Assembly: GCF_009601055.1 (NCBI RefSeq)
Contig: NZ_WITI01000004.1
Location: 62,001-126,000 of the forward strand
Direction of reading: 5' to 3'
Source of the DNA: Lactococcus sp. dk101
Lineage (GTDB): Bacteria > Bacillota > Bacilli > Lactobacillales > Streptococcaceae
DNA length: 64,000 bases
The position numbers and the translations under genes were made by a program. Below the pieces are notes generated by a model that worked only from the letters and a program-made list of their open reading frames with translations, was not told the DNA's origin and made no database searches. Within the stretch, counting starts at the first letter, position 1. The number at the start of each line of letters is the position of its first letter. This document shows positions 8,872 through 18,899 of this stretch, piece after piece.

Positions 8872-9742
8872 ATTTCAAGTAGATAAGTTTGAAGAGGGCA
8901 ACTGCGGCCAAGGCTGCAAGAATAGGTGCCACAACAGGAACCCATGCATACCACCATTTTGAATCGCCTTTTGATTCTCCAAGAATGGATTTTGGAAGGA
9001 AGCTGTGAACCAAACGTGGACCGAGGTCACGTGCTGGGTTCAAACCAGGACCAGTAGGTCCTCCAAGTGAAGCCACCAAAACAAGAACGAGGAAACCAAG
9101 AACGACCATACCAATGGCACGTGAAGCTGTTGTTCCTGATACAGCTGCGTTAATTTGATTGATAACGTCTGTATTTGTAACATCAGCACCTTGTTTTGTC
9201 GCATATTTAGTGTACCAAGTAATCAATTCTTTTCCGTAGAAAAGATTTGTAATTCCCATTGCACCAAAGAAGAGAATGAATGAACCAACAAATTCGTTTA
9301 AGAAACCATTGATTGTTGCGCCAAAGTGGCTTTCTGCTTTACTATCATCAACAGCGTCAATTGTTGCAAATGTTCCTAAAATCGCATTTGGATTGTCTGT
9401 TTTGAGGTAGTAAGGACGGTAAACCATAACCACAATCAATTGTCCGACGATTGCTCCAAGCAGTTGAGCAAGAATGTATTGAGCAACGTGTGCCCATGGG
9501 AAGAAACCGCTCGCCGCAAGACCAAGAGTGAAGGCTGGGTTGATTTGTGAAGTAACATTTCCAAGCGCAATGGCTGGTAACATAACCCCTAAACCGTAAC
9601 CCCAAGCAATGATTAACCAACTTTGGTGGTGAGCTTTCGTTCCTTTGAGTTCGACATTGGCAACTGCACCATTTCCCAAAATGATCAACAATGCTGTACC
9701 AATAAATTCTGTGATGTATTTAACCATCCATGAATAATCCAT
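8870..9742 (-). CDS. glpF: Aquaglyceroporin / glycerol facilitator (MIP family)
   Basis: Channel protein for glycerol and water in the cytoplasmic membrane, 290 residues with six hydrophobic segments. Both pore motifs are present: NPA at 68-70 and NPARD at 235-239. The aspartate after the second NPA marks the glycerol-conducting branch. The gene lies back to back with pepX, the arrangement known for the L. lactis aquaglyceroporin gene. The start is supported by AAAGGAG upstream. The loop between about 170 and 205 is longer than in E. coli GlpF. Confidence 0.93.
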   Translation of the reverse strand: MDYSWMVKYITEFIGTALLIILGNGAVANVELKGTKAHHQSWLIIAWGYGLGVMLPAIALGNVTSQINPAFTLGLAASGFFPWAHVAQYILAQLLGAIVGQLIVVMVYRPYYLKTDNPNAILGTFATIDAVDDSKAESHFGATINGFLNEFVGSFILFFGAMGITNLFYGKELITWYTKYATKQGADVTNTDVINQINAAVSGTTASRAIGMVVLGFLVLVLVASLGGPTGPGLNPARDLGPRLVHSFLPKSILGESKGDSKWWYAWVPVVAPILAALAAVALFKLIYLK

Positions 9743-9891
9743 GTCTTAAATACTCCTTTGATATAAAATATAATAATTTCGACGTCAACATTTGTTATTG
9801 ACATCCGCCATAAGCATTTACATTGTATCAAAAATCCATAGCTCCTACAAGTTTTTACTGGAAGATTTCCGAAAAAACTGTACTACTCAAA

Positions 9892-9920
9892 CTGACTATT
9901 TACAGAAAATTTGATATAAT
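9892..9920 (+). promoter_or_regulatory. pepX promoter
   Basis: -35 CTGACT (9892-9897), 17-bp spacer, consensus -10 TATAAT (9915-9920). The predicted leader is about 65 nt. Confidence 0.7.
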
Positions 9921-9990
9921 TATAAAAATTAGAATAAGGTTTTTGAGCCATTCGCGTTCTCTTATTTTGAATGTTAAAGGAGAAATTTTA

Positions 9991-12279
9991 ATGAAATTCA
10001 ATCATTTTTCAATCATTGAAAAGAACTTTGAAGAAAAATTAGCAGATTTAGATCATTTGGGTTTTAAATGGTCTGTTTTTTGGGATGAAAAAAAGATTTT
10101 AAAAGACTTTTTAATCCAAGCTCCCATTGACATGACCGTCATCCAAGCCACACATGACAAAGATAGTTTAGACTTTTTACGTGCAAAAGATGATGCATTC
10201 GATTGGGAAATTTTCTGGACGATTGCCTTGCAACTGCTCGATTTCGTTCCGAACTTTGAATTTGAAGTGGGCAAAGCTACTGCGTTTGCTAAATCAATCA
10301 ACTTGCCTCAATTTGAAGGGCCAATGAACAGTGAAAATTTGATTGAGGCTTTCTATCTTTTGCTTTTAACCCGTCGCAAAAATGGGATGACCTTGGTTGA
10401 ATTCTGGGTTTCAGAAGGACTTATCCCTGTTGATAATCATTATCACTTCTTTAACGATAAAGCGCTCGCTACTTTTGACACGACCCAATTAAGACGTGAA
10501 ACCGTCTGGGTGGAAAGTCCAACAGATACCTTTAACCGTGGCGAAAATGACTTGATTAAGGTTCAAATCATTCGCCCAGACTTTGAGGGTGAAATTCCGT
10601 CAGTAATGACAGCAAGTCCTTATCATTTGGGAACTAATGACAAAGCAAATGACAATAAATTGCATGACATGAAAGTCGATTTGCAAGAAAAAATAGCACA
10701 TGACATTCAGGTTGAGAAGCGTTTACCAGAAAAAATTACTTCTGAATTCCGCAATAAACCACTCGCTGACAATGCAAGCGGTCATTTTGTCCACGGTTGG
10801 ACTTATTCTTTGAATGACTATTTCTTGGCACGTGGTTTTGCTTCAATTTATGTGGCTGGTGTCGGAACACGTGGTTCTGACGGCTTCCAAACTTCTGGAG
10901 ACTATCAACAAGTTTATTCGATGACTGCTGTTATTGATTGGCTCAATGGCCGCACACGTGCTTTCACAAGTCGTAAGAGAACGCACGAAATCAAAGCCAG
11001 TTGGGCAAATGGGAAAGTCGCTATGACTGGGAAATCTTATCTTGGTACAATGGCTTATGCCGCTGCGACAACTGGTGTCGAAGGCTTGGAAGTGATTTTG
11101 GCAGAAGCTGGCATTTCTTCTTGGTATCATTACTACCGTGAAAATGGCTTAGTACGCTCACCTGGTGGCTTCCCAGGCGAAGACCTTGATGTCCTTGCCG
11201 AATTGACCTACTCAAAGAACTTGGAAGGCGCTGATTTCTTGAAAAACAATGCCGCTTATCAAGAACGTTTGTCAGCGATGACAACTGACCTTGACCGTCC
11301 TTCAGGTGACTACAATCAATTTTGGAACGACCGCAACTATTTGCTCAATATGGACAAGGTCAAAGCTGACATTTTGATTGACCACGGTCTTCAAGACTGG
11401 AATGTCACGCCCGAACAGGCCTACAATTTCTGGAAGGCATTGCCTGCTGGACACAACAAGCATCTTTTCTTGCATCGTGGGTCGCACATTTACAACCACA
11501 ACTGGCAATCTTTGGACTTTACCGAAATCATCAACAGCTATTTCTCTGCAAAATTGTTGTCAAAACCTTTGAATTTGCAACTTCCACCTGTTATTTTGCA
11601 AGAAAATTCAAAATATCAATCATTTATCAGCCTTGAAGATTGGGGAACAAGCAACAACGTCAGCCTTCCGCTTGCTAAAACAGCAGTCTCAATGGCTCAA
11701 TTTGAAAACCAATACGACGACGAAAGTTTCGCAAAATATGCTAAAGATTTTAAGGTATTCAAAAAGGATCTCTTTGAAGGCAAAGCGCACGCCGCTGTAA
11801 TTGACCTCGAATTGCCACAAGAATTGATGATTAACGGCCCAATCGAACTCGAAATCAAGCTGAAAATCAATGACACGAAAGGACTTCTTTCTGCTCAATT
11901 ATTAGATTTTGGTGATAAAAAACGTTTGCGTGACACGACACAAGTTTTGGACGTCAAAGCGATTGACCGTGGGCGTAACTTTGAGTTAGAAAACTTGCAA
12001 GAATTGCCACTTCTCGACAGTCCTTATCAGGTCATGACCAAAGGTTTCTTGAATTTGCAAAATCGCGAAGATCTCCTGAAAATCACAGAAATTCCTGAAA
12101 ATGAATGGTTCACAGTGCGCTTTAACTTGCAACCAACCATTTATAAATTAGAAAAAACGGATAAAATCCGCCTCTTACTCTACAGCACTGACTTTGAGCA
12201 TACGGTCAGAGATAATCGACACCTTACCTACGACATTGATTTATCTCAATCTAAAATCATCTTCCCTGTTGAAAAATAA
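9991..12279 (+). CDS. pepX: Xaa-Pro dipeptidyl-peptidase PepX
   Basis: Cytoplasmic serine peptidase (family S15) that releases X-Pro dipeptides from casein-derived peptides. The start at 9991 (MKFNHFSII) follows AAAGGAG; the open frame extends further upstream but lacks a ribosome site. The length of 762 residues matches lactococcal PepX. Catalytic residues by position and motif: S349 in GKSYLG, D469 in LQDWN, H499 in RGSH. The middle region is very similar to L. lactis PepX as remembered ([32 protein letters not shown]), while the N-terminal 200 and the C-terminal residues differ more. Terminates at a hairpin shared with the next gene. Confidence 0.97.
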   Translation: MKFNHFSIIEKNFEEKLADLDHLGFKWSVFWDEKKILKDFLIQAPIDMTVIQATHDKDSLDFLRAKDDAFDWEIFWTIALQLLDFVPNFEFEVGKATAFAKSINLPQFEGPMNSENLIEAFYLLLLTRRKNGMTLVEFWVSEGLIPVDNHYHFFNDKALATFDTTQLRRETVWVESPTDTFNRGENDLIKVQIIRPDFEGEIPSVMTASPYHLGTNDKANDNKLHDMKVDLQEKIAHDIQVEKRLPEKITSEFRNKPLADNASGHFVHGWTYSLNDYFLARGFASIYVAGVGTRGSDGFQTSGDYQQVYSMTAVIDWLNGRTRAFTSRKRTHEIKASWANGKVAMTGKSYLGTMAYAAATTGVEGLEVILAEAGISSWYHYYRENGLVRSPGGFPGEDLDVLAELTYSKNLEGADFLKNNAAYQERLSAMTTDLDRPSGDYNQFWNDRNYLLNMDKVKADILIDHGLQDWNVTPEQAYNFWKALPAGHNKHLFLHRGSHIYNHNWQSLDFTEIINSYFSAKLLSKPLNLQLPPVILQENSKYQSFISLEDWGTSNNVSLPLAKTAVSMAQFENQYDDESFAKYAKDFKVFKKDLFEGKAHAAVIDLELPQELMINGPIELEIKLKINDTKGLLSAQLLDFGDKKRLRDTTQVLDVKAIDRGRNFELENLQELPLLDSPYQVMTKGFLNLQNREDLLKITEIPENEWFTVRFNLQPTIYKLEKTDKIRLLLYSTDFEHTVRDNRHLTYDIDLSQSKIIFPVEK

Positions 12280-12282
12280 TGA

Positions 12283-12309
12283 AAAAGCACTCATTTTTTG
12301 AGTGCTTTT
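12283..12309. terminator. Bidirectional terminator between pepX and the S-component gene
   Basis: 11-bp stem AAAAGCACTCA/TGAGTGCTTTT (12283-12293/12299-12309) with loop of T. It includes the stop codon of the converging gene. Confidence 0.85.
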
Positions 12310-12791
12310 GTTCGCTGTAAGATGATAATAACAATAGGATAAAAAATCAAAGTTGAGAGGGCATGAGCCGCGTCAAAAGGTAATCCTGCAAGCCAATAAG
12401 CGATAAAGCTGCCACTGCCAAAGCCGTAAAGTAGGCCCGAAAAAAGACTGATTAGGAAGCCAAAAACTAATGCCAAAATTGCCGAAATGATTGACAGAAA
12501 AATAGGGCTGGCATTCACTTTTGAAAAACCTTTAAAAATAAGGATTAGGACTGCATAAACAAGGATTTGTCCAATAATAATCGGAGAAAAGCCTAGTAGC
12601 ATTCCCGTTAGTAACATGGTCAAGCTCATGATTGCCAAGCTATCATAAAAGCCAATGTAAATTGAAAAGGCGAAAAAGAGTGCCGTAATCGGTTTTACGT
12701 TTGGAAATTCGACAAATGCGACTCTCAAAACACAACAGAGAGCTGTCAATAGCGCAATCAAAGTCATTCGACTTACTAATTTATTCTTCAT
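12291..12791 (-). CDS. ECF-transporter substrate-binding (S) component, substrate unknown
   Basis: A 166-residue, strongly hydrophobic protein with five to six membrane segments. Its N-terminus (MTLIALLTALCCVLRVAF...FPNVKPITAL) is typical of S components of energy-coupling-factor vitamin importers. These work with the shared EcfA1-EcfA2-EcfT module, which is encoded in this window at 46-48.7 kb. The substrate cannot be told from the sequence and no riboswitch is visible. The -10 box TATGAT lies 6 nt before the ATG with no Shine-Dalgarno, predicting a leaderless mRNA. Confidence 0.78.
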   Translation of the reverse strand: MKNKLVSRMTLIALLTALCCVLRVAFVEFPNVKPITALFFAFSIYIGFYDSLAIMSLTMLLTGMLLGFSPIIIGQILVYAVLILIFKGFSKVNASPIFLSIISAILALVFGFLISLFSGLLYGFGSGSFIAYWLAGLPFDAAHALSTLIFYPIVIIILQRTKALKK

Positions 12792-12797
12792 TATTTT

Positions 12798-12806
12798 ATC
12801 ATATCA
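12798..12806 (-). promoter_or_regulatory. Extended -10 of the S-component gene; predicts a leaderless mRNA
   Basis: On the minus strand TGATATGAT (hexamer TATGAT at 12803-12798), then AAAATA, then the ATG. It directly abuts the T-run of the preceding terminator, so this gene starts its own transcript right after the sigma operon ends. Confidence 0.65.
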
Positions 12807-12830
12807 AAAAAAGCTGGATTGTCCCAGCTT
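12806..12830 (-). terminator. Terminator of the sigma/anti-sigma operon
   Basis: 7-bp stem AAGCTGG/CCAGCTT (12811-12817/12824-12830) followed on the minus strand by seven T. Confidence 0.88.
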
Positions 12831-12834
12831 CTTC

Positions 12835-13917
12835 TTATTTTTGTGTTTTTAGATATGGTAAATCCTCTGTTGTCGCACCTACTGAACTTGCTAAAACCCA
12901 GGATTTTCCTTTTAATTGAGCAAAATTTTCTGTTTTTCCTGTCAAAATGATACCAGAAAACTTAGCTTTCTCAAGTGTCGGATATTTTTCAATTTGTTTG
13001 ACTGCATCGCGATAAGGATAGAAATAATGCATTTTTTCACCATTGCTACTACTTCCAAATGATAAATTTTTTAATTCTGGATAAGTGACTGACTTTTTGA
13101 CAGCCGAAACAAAGTCTGCATACATTTCATCATTCAACTGATAGTTTCCATCTTGAGTCCTACTTCCTATCATGGTTCTATAATTTTGCTCGACAAGTTT
13201 TCCATTGTCGTCGTATTGAGGTTCTCCTATTGAATAGCTATCTGTACTCGTACTTACTCCAATATAGACATTATCTGCTGTCGTCTCTTCGGCATTTATC
13301 CCTAGCCAAAGCCAATTCGTTAACAAATTGGCTGGCACCATTTTCTGAATTTCGTCATAAGTATAAGGTTTATCAAAAGTGATTGCTACTTCTGCCAAAT
13401 GTTTTGGCAGTTGGTCAAGTGTTTCGAGCTCCTGAGGATATGCCATGCCATCATCATCATACATGGTCTGATTTGTGGATGAACTTTTGAAAAATTCAGG
13501 TTCTTTTTGCCCACCAATTATAGATGCAAAACGATTTGTGTTAGTTGTTGCAAAAAATCTGTCTGCCCCATAATTCCAGTTTTGGCCAAAAGTTGCGCCA
13601 TAGCTGACAAATGTATCGCCGACTGAGACTGGGATGCCGTTCAAGTCTTTGAAAGCAGATAGACTATACGTTCCATTAAGTAAACCTTGGTTGACTCCCT
13701 TGAAGATATAGGTCGTATTTGGGGAGGAAATTTCTGTTGTGATATTAAACTTTTCGCTCACCATTTTTTCTTGCTGCAAAATATAATTGTTCCGCCAAAA
13801 AAAAGCAACTGCAATCACAACAAGCGTCGCAAACAATGATATTGAGGCTGTTACTATTCTGCTTTTCCACTTATTTCTTCGGGCTAATTTCTTGAAATCT
13901 TGGTCTAAATTTTTCAT
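12835..13917 (-). CDS. Anti-sigma factor (sigma factor regulator family)
   Basis: Membrane-anchored partner of the ECF sigma factor encoded just upstream, about 360 residues. The start at 13917 (MKNLDQDFKKLARRN) follows AAAAGGAG; 17 upstream codons in the open frame overlap the sigma gene and lack a ribosome site. A short cytoplasmic N-terminus (about 1-20), one membrane segment (about 20-40) and a large extracellular C-terminal domain fit the family of Bacillus YhdL-type sigma regulators. The gap to the sigma gene is 13 nt, so the two are one operon with one terminator. The signal sensed is unknown. Confidence 0.85.
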   Translation of the reverse strand: MKNLDQDFKKLARRNKWKSRIVTASISLFATLVVIAVAFFWRNNYILQQEKMVSEKFNITTEISSPNTTYIFKGVNQGLLNGTYSLSAFKDLNGIPVSVGDTFVSYGATFGQNWNYGADRFFATTNTNRFASIIGGQKEPEFFKSSSTNQTMYDDDGMAYPQELETLDQLPKHLAEVAITFDKPYTYDEIQKMVPANLLTNWLWLGINAEETTADNVYIGVSTSTDSYSIGEPQYDDNGKLVEQNYRTMIGSRTQDGNYQLNDEMYADFVSAVKKSVTYPELKNLSFGSSSNGEKMHYFYPYRDAVKQIEKYPTLEKAKFSGIILTGKTENFAQLKGKSWVLASSVGATTEDLPYLKTQK

Positions 13918-13930
13918 TTGTTTTCTCCTT

Positions 13931-14431
13931 TTAGAGTTTCCAATCTGATGCGTCAAATTCTTCTTCATCTAAGATTTTTCTTAATCTTTTTCTGGCGCGG
14001 TAGAGGTCAATTTTGACCTTACTGACAGAGCTTTTTGTCAGAGCTGACAATTCTTTTACAGACATTTCTTCATAATAATAATGTTGCAATAAAAGCTGGT
14101 CAGCCGCTTTCAGCTTGAGAAGATAAGGCTGCAAATCAGGGGGACTTTCTGTCATCAAGGGAAGTTCTTTCATCAATTCTTGCAAGATGACTTGATATTT
14201 TTTATTCCGCCGAAAACGGTCAATATAGTTATTCAAGGCAACGCGATACATCCAACTCCGAAGTTTTGAAGGTGGAATAAATAAATCTGTCTCTAGCATT
14301 TTGACAAAGACATCTTGAACAGTATCCTGTGCTTCGTCAGGCTTGACGCCACGTGTCACAAGCCATTTGGTCACTTCAACAGCATACTGCCTTAATTCTG
14401 CTTCATATTCCTGAATTTTCGTATCGCTCAC
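13931..14431 (-). CDS. ECF (group 4) RNA polymerase sigma factor
   Basis: A 166-residue sigma factor with region 2 (DEAQDTVQDVFVKML, about 32-46, then LRSWMYRVALNNYIDRFRR) and region 4 (LSALTKSSVSKVKIDLYRARKRLRK, about 128-153). Region 3 is absent, as in extracytoplasmic-function sigma factors. It is co-transcribed with its anti-sigma factor. Targets cannot be read from this window. The neighbouring LtaS-like gene makes a cell-envelope stress role plausible, which is inference. One palindrome copy (14036-14049) encodes LSALT at the start of region 4. Confidence 0.92.
   Translation of the reverse strand: MSDTKIQEYEAELRQYAVEVTKWLVTRGVKPDEAQDTVQDVFVKMLETDLFIPPSKLRSWMYRVALNNYIDRFRRNKKYQVILQELMKELPLMTESPPDLQPYLLKLKAADQLLLQHYYYEEMSVKELSALTKSSVSKVKIDLYRARKRLRKILDEEEFDASDWKL
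14036..14049. repeat. TGTCAGNNCTGACA palindrome, copy 3 (in sigma gene)
   Basis: TGTCAG-AG-CTGACA, read as LSALTK. Confidence 0.9.
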
Positions 14432-14498
14432 CTCCTCCCTTACTTATATAACGAACAAAACAACATTTGGTTACAGCTATTTTAGCAAATTTTAAGAT

Positions 14499-14527
14499 AA
14501 AAAAAATCTGTCAGTTCTGACAGATTT
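14499..14527. terminator. Terminator of the LtaS-like gene, built on palindrome copy 4
   Basis: Stem AAATCTGTCAG/CTGACAGATTT with a 2-nt centre, A-run left and T-run right. The core 14509-14522 is TGTCAG-TT-CTGACA, so the dispersed palindrome supplies the terminator stem. Confidence 0.88.
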
Positions 14528-14534
14528 AATTTTT

Positions 14535-17165
14535 TTATTTGGTCTTATAAAATGAGCTAGAAGCATCAAGATATTGTTGACCAGATGTGAGGTCGTATTG
14601 AATAATCTTTAAGTCATCAAGAATGGCTTCTTGGGATTTATCAAGTTTGACCGTTTTACCGATTGGTGTATTATACTCGGCTGGTACATTCCACATGACT
14701 TGGCTCAAAAGGGCTTCATAAGGCGAAACTTTGGCATTTTGTGTTTCCAAAAGTTTTGGCGTAAACTCAGCTGAGTTGATATTCTCATGACTGTTGCTGG
14801 CATTACCTTGGTTGGTCCAGATGAAATAATCCGTCTCATATTGCGTAATCGGTGATTTTTGGAAGTTTTCTGCAGTATAGATACTTGGCAGATGATCCCC
14901 ATAGAAAACAACGGTAATTTTTTTGTCGATTTTTTCAAGTTGATTTAAAAATTCTTGCGTTGCTTTGTCGGTCGTGTTAATTTTTCGCGTGTAATTTTGG
15001 AGCAAATTGTTCCTTGCTGCATCAAAACCATTCGCGCTTGCGGTAAGCGTTGAGTCTCCCGAATATGCTGAATATGGCATATGATTTTGCATGGTCATCA
15101 CGCTAAAGAATTGAGATTGTTTAGGGTTGATCTGTTCCAAAATATCATCATAAGTCTGTTGGTCACTGACTTGACCATCCAAAGATGCTTGATTGGTCAG
15201 TAGGTCTGATTTGGCCGTATTTGATAAGGCATAAAAATGTTGGAAGCCCAATTTTTTATAAATCAAAGAGCGGTTATAATTTGACGCATCTTGTGCATGA
15301 ATGGCAATCTTGTTTTCAAAGGCATTTGAAATTGACGGAATGAAATCCATGTGAGGCAAGACGTCAGCGTTGACAACAGCAACATTACTGTTAAAATTAG
15401 CCATTGGCAAGCCTGTCAGCGATTGTGCTTCCATGTTGGCAGTCCCACCACCATAACCGTTGGAATACATGATTCCTCCAGTTGATGAATTCTTGATGGC
15501 ATCAATATTAGGCAATGGATTTTCAGATACCGTCACGTCTGGCAAACGATTTGGGTTTGATAATGACTCACTTAAAATATAAATAACCGTTTGGTCTTCA
15601 ATCTTTTCCGTTCTCGTTTGATTGATTTGAGCTGCAAGTGTTTCATATTTCTTAGCGACTTCTTGCACTTTAGCTTTATTGTATTGGGCAGGTTTGTCCA
15701 TTTCGCCACCAAAAATCTGACGCATCCATGAGAATGACAAAGATTTGGTTCCAGCGGTGTATGACGCCCCTTTCCACAAAATGTCACTATTGTACAAATC
15801 CATGTAGTAAGTCAAAATAGGTACTTTTACTCGTTTTTCAGTCTCGCTAAATTGTGAAAAGTTTTGTCCAATAGGAAGCATGATAAGCACTATTCCGACC
15901 AAACTTCCGACACGTGCTTTCCAGCCCATCAGACTGCCACGATAGAATTTTCGGCTCATGAAAATGGCAAACACAACCAATAAAATGATTGCTACAAGTC
16001 CTAGAATAAGGAGTTTTGTATCCACAAATGAGAACAATGTTTTTGGATTTTTGAGCCAAGAAACATCTGAAAGATAAACGGGTTCTTCACGTTGACTGTA
16101 TTTTTGCGCATTGGCAAAAGAGAAGCCACCAAAAAGGACTACAATCACTACCGTCGCAATTACAAAGCGATTGATTAGCAGATAAATCAGCATGGCAACT
16201 AATATCAAAATCAAGACTTGAAAGGCTATCGCACCCGTAACAATGTTGGTATTTGCAAGTCGTCCTGATGTAATTCCATCTTGGATAAGATAGTTTGTCA
16301 GCACTGACAAGACAAAACTGCTCAAGAATGCCAGTGAAAAGCCTGTTTTATTTTTTATCAGCAATGACAAACCGCGACAAATCAGCGGACAAGCTACCAA
16401 TAAAATAAGGAAAACAAAAAGTTGATCGACAAATAATCGTGTAAAATCTTCTCGTGCCAAAATCAAATTGTTCGTCGTGTTATAGACCAAACGATAAATC
16501 CAGCGTGAGCTTGAAGGGCCAAAGTCAGGTTCCCAAATCAATTTTGTTGTTAAATTATCAAGAAAAGCAAGGCTAATCAAGACGGCCGACATGAGATGCA
16601 AATCCGTCAATTTGGGCAGCGCCAAACGCTCAAGTGCCAATTCTTTCTTGCTGATACGCTGCCAAAAATAAGTAAGCAGCGTGACAAAACCGACAAGCAA
16701 GATGAGTAAACCATAGTTTGTACCAATCATATTGGCTTTTACGAATTGATAATTTAACTCGAATGTTTCAATTCCAGCATGATTTGATAGGTTGATGAAA
16801 AAATGAAAGAAGAGATAAAGCATACTGACAATCGTTAGTTTCATCAACAAACGCGCTCTTATTAAATTTTTATTTTTAAACATGCAAAGCCAGAGATAAA
16901 AACCACTCACAAGAGCAATCATTAAATATGCATACATGATAATTGACACGGGTTTTGAAGTTTCTACCGTGCTTGGAATTGTGTTTTTGATACTGATATA
17001 ACTAAGTAGGAAAAAAAGGGCTATGCTGGGTAATATCAAGGGAATAAAAGATTTCAGTCCTCTCCATTTTTTGACTTTTTCTTTATTCGCTCTTGATTGT
17101 TGAGATGTTTCTCCTCCTTCCAGTATTTTTTCTCCATGATTGTGTAACGTGTTTTTCTTTTCCAT
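14535..17165 (-). CDS. LtaS-like membrane sulfatase / phosphoglycerol transferase
   Basis: About 876 residues, alkaline-phosphatase superfamily. The start at 17165 (MEKKNTLHNHGEK) follows GGAG; the in-frame TTG four codons earlier overlaps that site. About twelve hydrophobic segments fill the first ~430 residues, more than the five of LtaS. The extracellular sulfatase domain follows: ESLSNP near 532, the likely nucleophile threonine in GGGTANMEAQ near 575, and FYGDHLP near 755. Family members transfer glycerol phosphate from phosphatidylglycerol onto lipid or glycan acceptors. The long N-terminal region suggests a glycan-modifying relative rather than LtaS itself. Contains palindrome copy 5. 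Confidence 0.85.
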   Translation of the reverse strand: MEKKNTLHNHGEKILEGGETSQQSRANKEKVKKWRGLKSFIPLILPSIALFFLLSYISIKNTIPSTVETSKPVSIIMYAYLMIALVSGFYLWLCMFKNKNLIRARLLMKLTIVSMLYLFFHFFINLSNHAGIETFELNYQFVKANMIGTNYGLLILLVGFVTLLTYFWQRISKKELALERLALPKLTDLHLMSAVLISLAFLDNLTTKLIWEPDFGPSSSRWIYRLVYNTTNNLILAREDFTRLFVDQLFVFLILLVACPLICRGLSLLIKNKTGFSLAFLSSFVLSVLTNYLIQDGITSGRLANTNIVTGAIAFQVLILILVAMLIYLLINRFVIATVVIVVLFGGFSFANAQKYSQREEPVYLSDVSWLKNPKTLFSFVDTKLLILGLVAIILLVVFAIFMSRKFYRGSLMGWKARVGSLVGIVLIMLPIGQNFSQFSETEKRVKVPILTYYMDLYNSDILWKGASYTAGTKSLSFSWMRQIFGGEMDKPAQYNKAKVQEVAKKYETLAAQINQTRTEKIEDQTVIYILSESLSNPNRLPDVTVSENPLPNIDAIKNSSTGGIMYSNGYGGGTANMEAQSLTGLPMANFNSNVAVVNADVLPHMDFIPSISNAFENKIAIHAQDASNYNRSLIYKKLGFQHFYALSNTAKSDLLTNQASLDGQVSDQQTYDDILEQINPKQSQFFSVMTMQNHMPYSAYSGDSTLTASANGFDAARNNLLQNYTRKINTTDKATQEFLNQLEKIDKKITVVFYGDHLPSIYTAENFQKSPITQYETDYFIWTNQGNASNSHENINSAEFTPKLLETQNAKVSPYEALLSQVMWNVPAEYNTPIGKTVKLDKSQEAILDDLKIIQYDLTSGQQYLDASSSFYKTK
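16296..16309. repeat. TGTCAGNNCTGACA palindrome, copy 5 (in LtaS-like gene)
   Basis: TGTCAG-CA-CTGACA, read as LSVLTN within a membrane segment. An eroded relative (ATCAGCAATGACA) lies about 40 bp away. Confidence 0.9.
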
Positions 17166-17192
17166 TGAACTCTCCAAACGCTTTTTTTATAT

Positions 17193-17245
17193 AAAAAAAC
17201 TTTAGTTTGAGAACAAAGATTCATCAATGCTCCAAACTAAAGTTT
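17193..17245 (-). terminator. Terminator of gltX
   Basis: Perfect 13-bp stem AAACTTTAGTTTG/CAAACTAAAGTTT (17197-17209/17233-17245, loop 23) followed on the minus strand by a T-run. It lies between gltX and the LtaS-like gene. Confidence 0.8.
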
Positions 17246-17269
17246 AGTATTCAGGGAATAACATTTAGT

Positions 17270-18721
17270 TTATTTCGCAAGTGCTTTTTCCAAATGTTTT
17301 AAAGTCACTTCCTTACCTAACAAGGCAATCGCATTGTGCAATTCAGGCCCGTGCATTGAACCTGTTGAGGCAATACGAATTGGCATCCAGAGATTTTTAC
17401 CTTTAACTCCTGTTTCTTTTTGAACAGCTTTGAACAATGGGTAAATATTTTCAGCCGTGAATTCATCGTCAGCGATGACAGCCAATTTTTCTTTGAAATC
17501 AGCCACTACAACTGGTGATGTTTCAAGTGACATGATTTCAGTTTCAGCTTCGTCCCATTCAGGCATTTCTCCAAAGAACAAGTCTGTCAATGGCACGATT
17601 TCTTCTGCTGATTTCATTTGTGGTTGATACATTTCGATGAATTTTTCTGCACGTTCGTCAAGACGTCCTGCAGCTTCAAGGAATGGTTTTGCCATTTCTA
17701 CGACGCGTTCAAGTGGTGCGTGTTTGATATATTCGTTATCAATCCAGTCCATCTTCTTTTGGTCAAAAGCAGCTGGTGCTTTAGACAGACGTTTTTCATC
17801 AAACAATTTAATCAATTCGTCGCGAGAGAAGATTTCTTCATTTCCGCCAGGGTTCCATCCAAGGAAGGCAAGGAAATTGAATACCGCTTCTGACATGTAC
17901 CCTTTTTTGCGGTAATCTTCGATAAATTGAAGCGTATTTGTATCACGTTTTGATAATTTCTTCCCTGTTTCAGAGTTGATAATCAAAGTCATGTGACCAA
18001 ATTGGGGTGCTTCCCAACCCAATGCTTCATAAATCATGAGTTGTTTTGGTGTGTTGGCGATATGGTCATCTCCACGAATGACGTGCGAAATTTGCATGTC
18101 GTGGTCATCAACTACAACGGCAAAGTTATATGTTGGATAACCGTCTTTCTTTTGAATAACCCAGTCGCCACCAATGTTTCCACCTTCAAATGAAATTTCA
18201 CCTTTTACGATGTCATTCCATTTGTAGATTGAAGTTGTAGAGACTTTGATACGAACAGTTGGTACGATACCTGCTGCTTTGCGGTCAGCCACATAGGCTT
18301 CTTTTTCAGCATCAGTCATGCCAATGTATTCATTCGTGTAGTGAGGTGTTTCGCCGGCAGCTTCTTGACGTTCGTGTTCAGCAGCCAATTCTTCTTCTGT
18401 ACGATAAGAATAATAAGCTTTGCCTTCTTCAAGCAACTGATCAATATAACCTTGATAAAGGTCAAGACGTTCTGATTGACGGTATTTTTCGTGTGTTTCT
18501 GGACTTTCATCCCAATCCATACCTAACCAACGCAAATTTTCAAGTTGTGAACGTTCGCCGTCTTCAACATGACGTTTACGGTCAGTGTCTTCGATACGAA
18601 TAATGAAAGTTCCATTGTAATGGCGTGCAAAAAGATAGTTGAACAATGCTGTACGGGCATTCCCGATATGCAAAAGTCCTGTTGGTGATGGTGCGTAACG
18701 TACGCGTATTTTATCTGACAT
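17270..18721 (-). CDS. gltX: Glutamyl-tRNA synthetase
   Basis: Class I aminoacyl-tRNA synthetase charging tRNA-Glu (and, in organisms lacking glutaminyl-tRNA synthetase, tRNA-Gln for later amidation). 483 residues, the usual bacterial length. HIGH motif as [11 protein letters not shown] (11-21); KMSKS-type motif KKLSKRD near 252-258. AGGAG precedes the start. No T-box or other leader is seen in the 178-bp upstream interval. It stands alone with its own terminator. Confidence 0.97.
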   Translation of the reverse strand: MSDKIRVRYAPSPTGLLHIGNARTALFNYLFARHYNGTFIIRIEDTDRKRHVEDGERSQLENLRWLGMDWDESPETHEKYRQSERLDLYQGYIDQLLEEGKAYYSYRTEEELAAEHERQEAAGETPHYTNEYIGMTDAEKEAYVADRKAAGIVPTVRIKVSTTSIYKWNDIVKGEISFEGGNIGGDWVIQKKDGYPTYNFAVVVDDHDMQISHVIRGDDHIANTPKQLMIYEALGWEAPQFGHMTLIINSETGKKLSKRDTNTLQFIEDYRKKGYMSEAVFNFLAFLGWNPGGNEEIFSRDELIKLFDEKRLSKAPAAFDQKKMDWIDNEYIKHAPLERVVEMAKPFLEAAGRLDERAEKFIEMYQPQMKSAEEIVPLTDLFFGEMPEWDEAETEIMSLETSPVVVADFKEKLAVIADDEFTAENIYPLFKAVQKETGVKGKNLWMPIRIASTGSMHGPELHNAIALLGKEVTLKHLEKALAK

Positions 18722-18870
18722 GATAAATTTAGTCTCCTATATTTTGAACAAAACAGTGTCCATAGTCATCTCTATTTTACCACAATTTTATTGACTTTGG
18801 GAGCTTATTGTAGCTAAAAATTGACTTGTTGACAGGATATTTGCGAATTTCTCTTTTCTTTTTTATAAAA

Positions 18871-18899
18871 TAAAAAAAAGCGAGCCTATGGCTCTCTTT
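18871..18899 (-). terminator. Terminator of the aldo/keto reductase gene
   Basis: Imperfect stem around GAGCC/GGCTC with one mismatch, followed on the minus strand by eight T. Confidence 0.7.

Noticed and set aside
9823-9990. N-terminal extension of the PepX reading frame
   Set aside because: The extension contains the pepX promoter and lacks a ribosome site; lactococcal PepX starts with the methionine at 9991.
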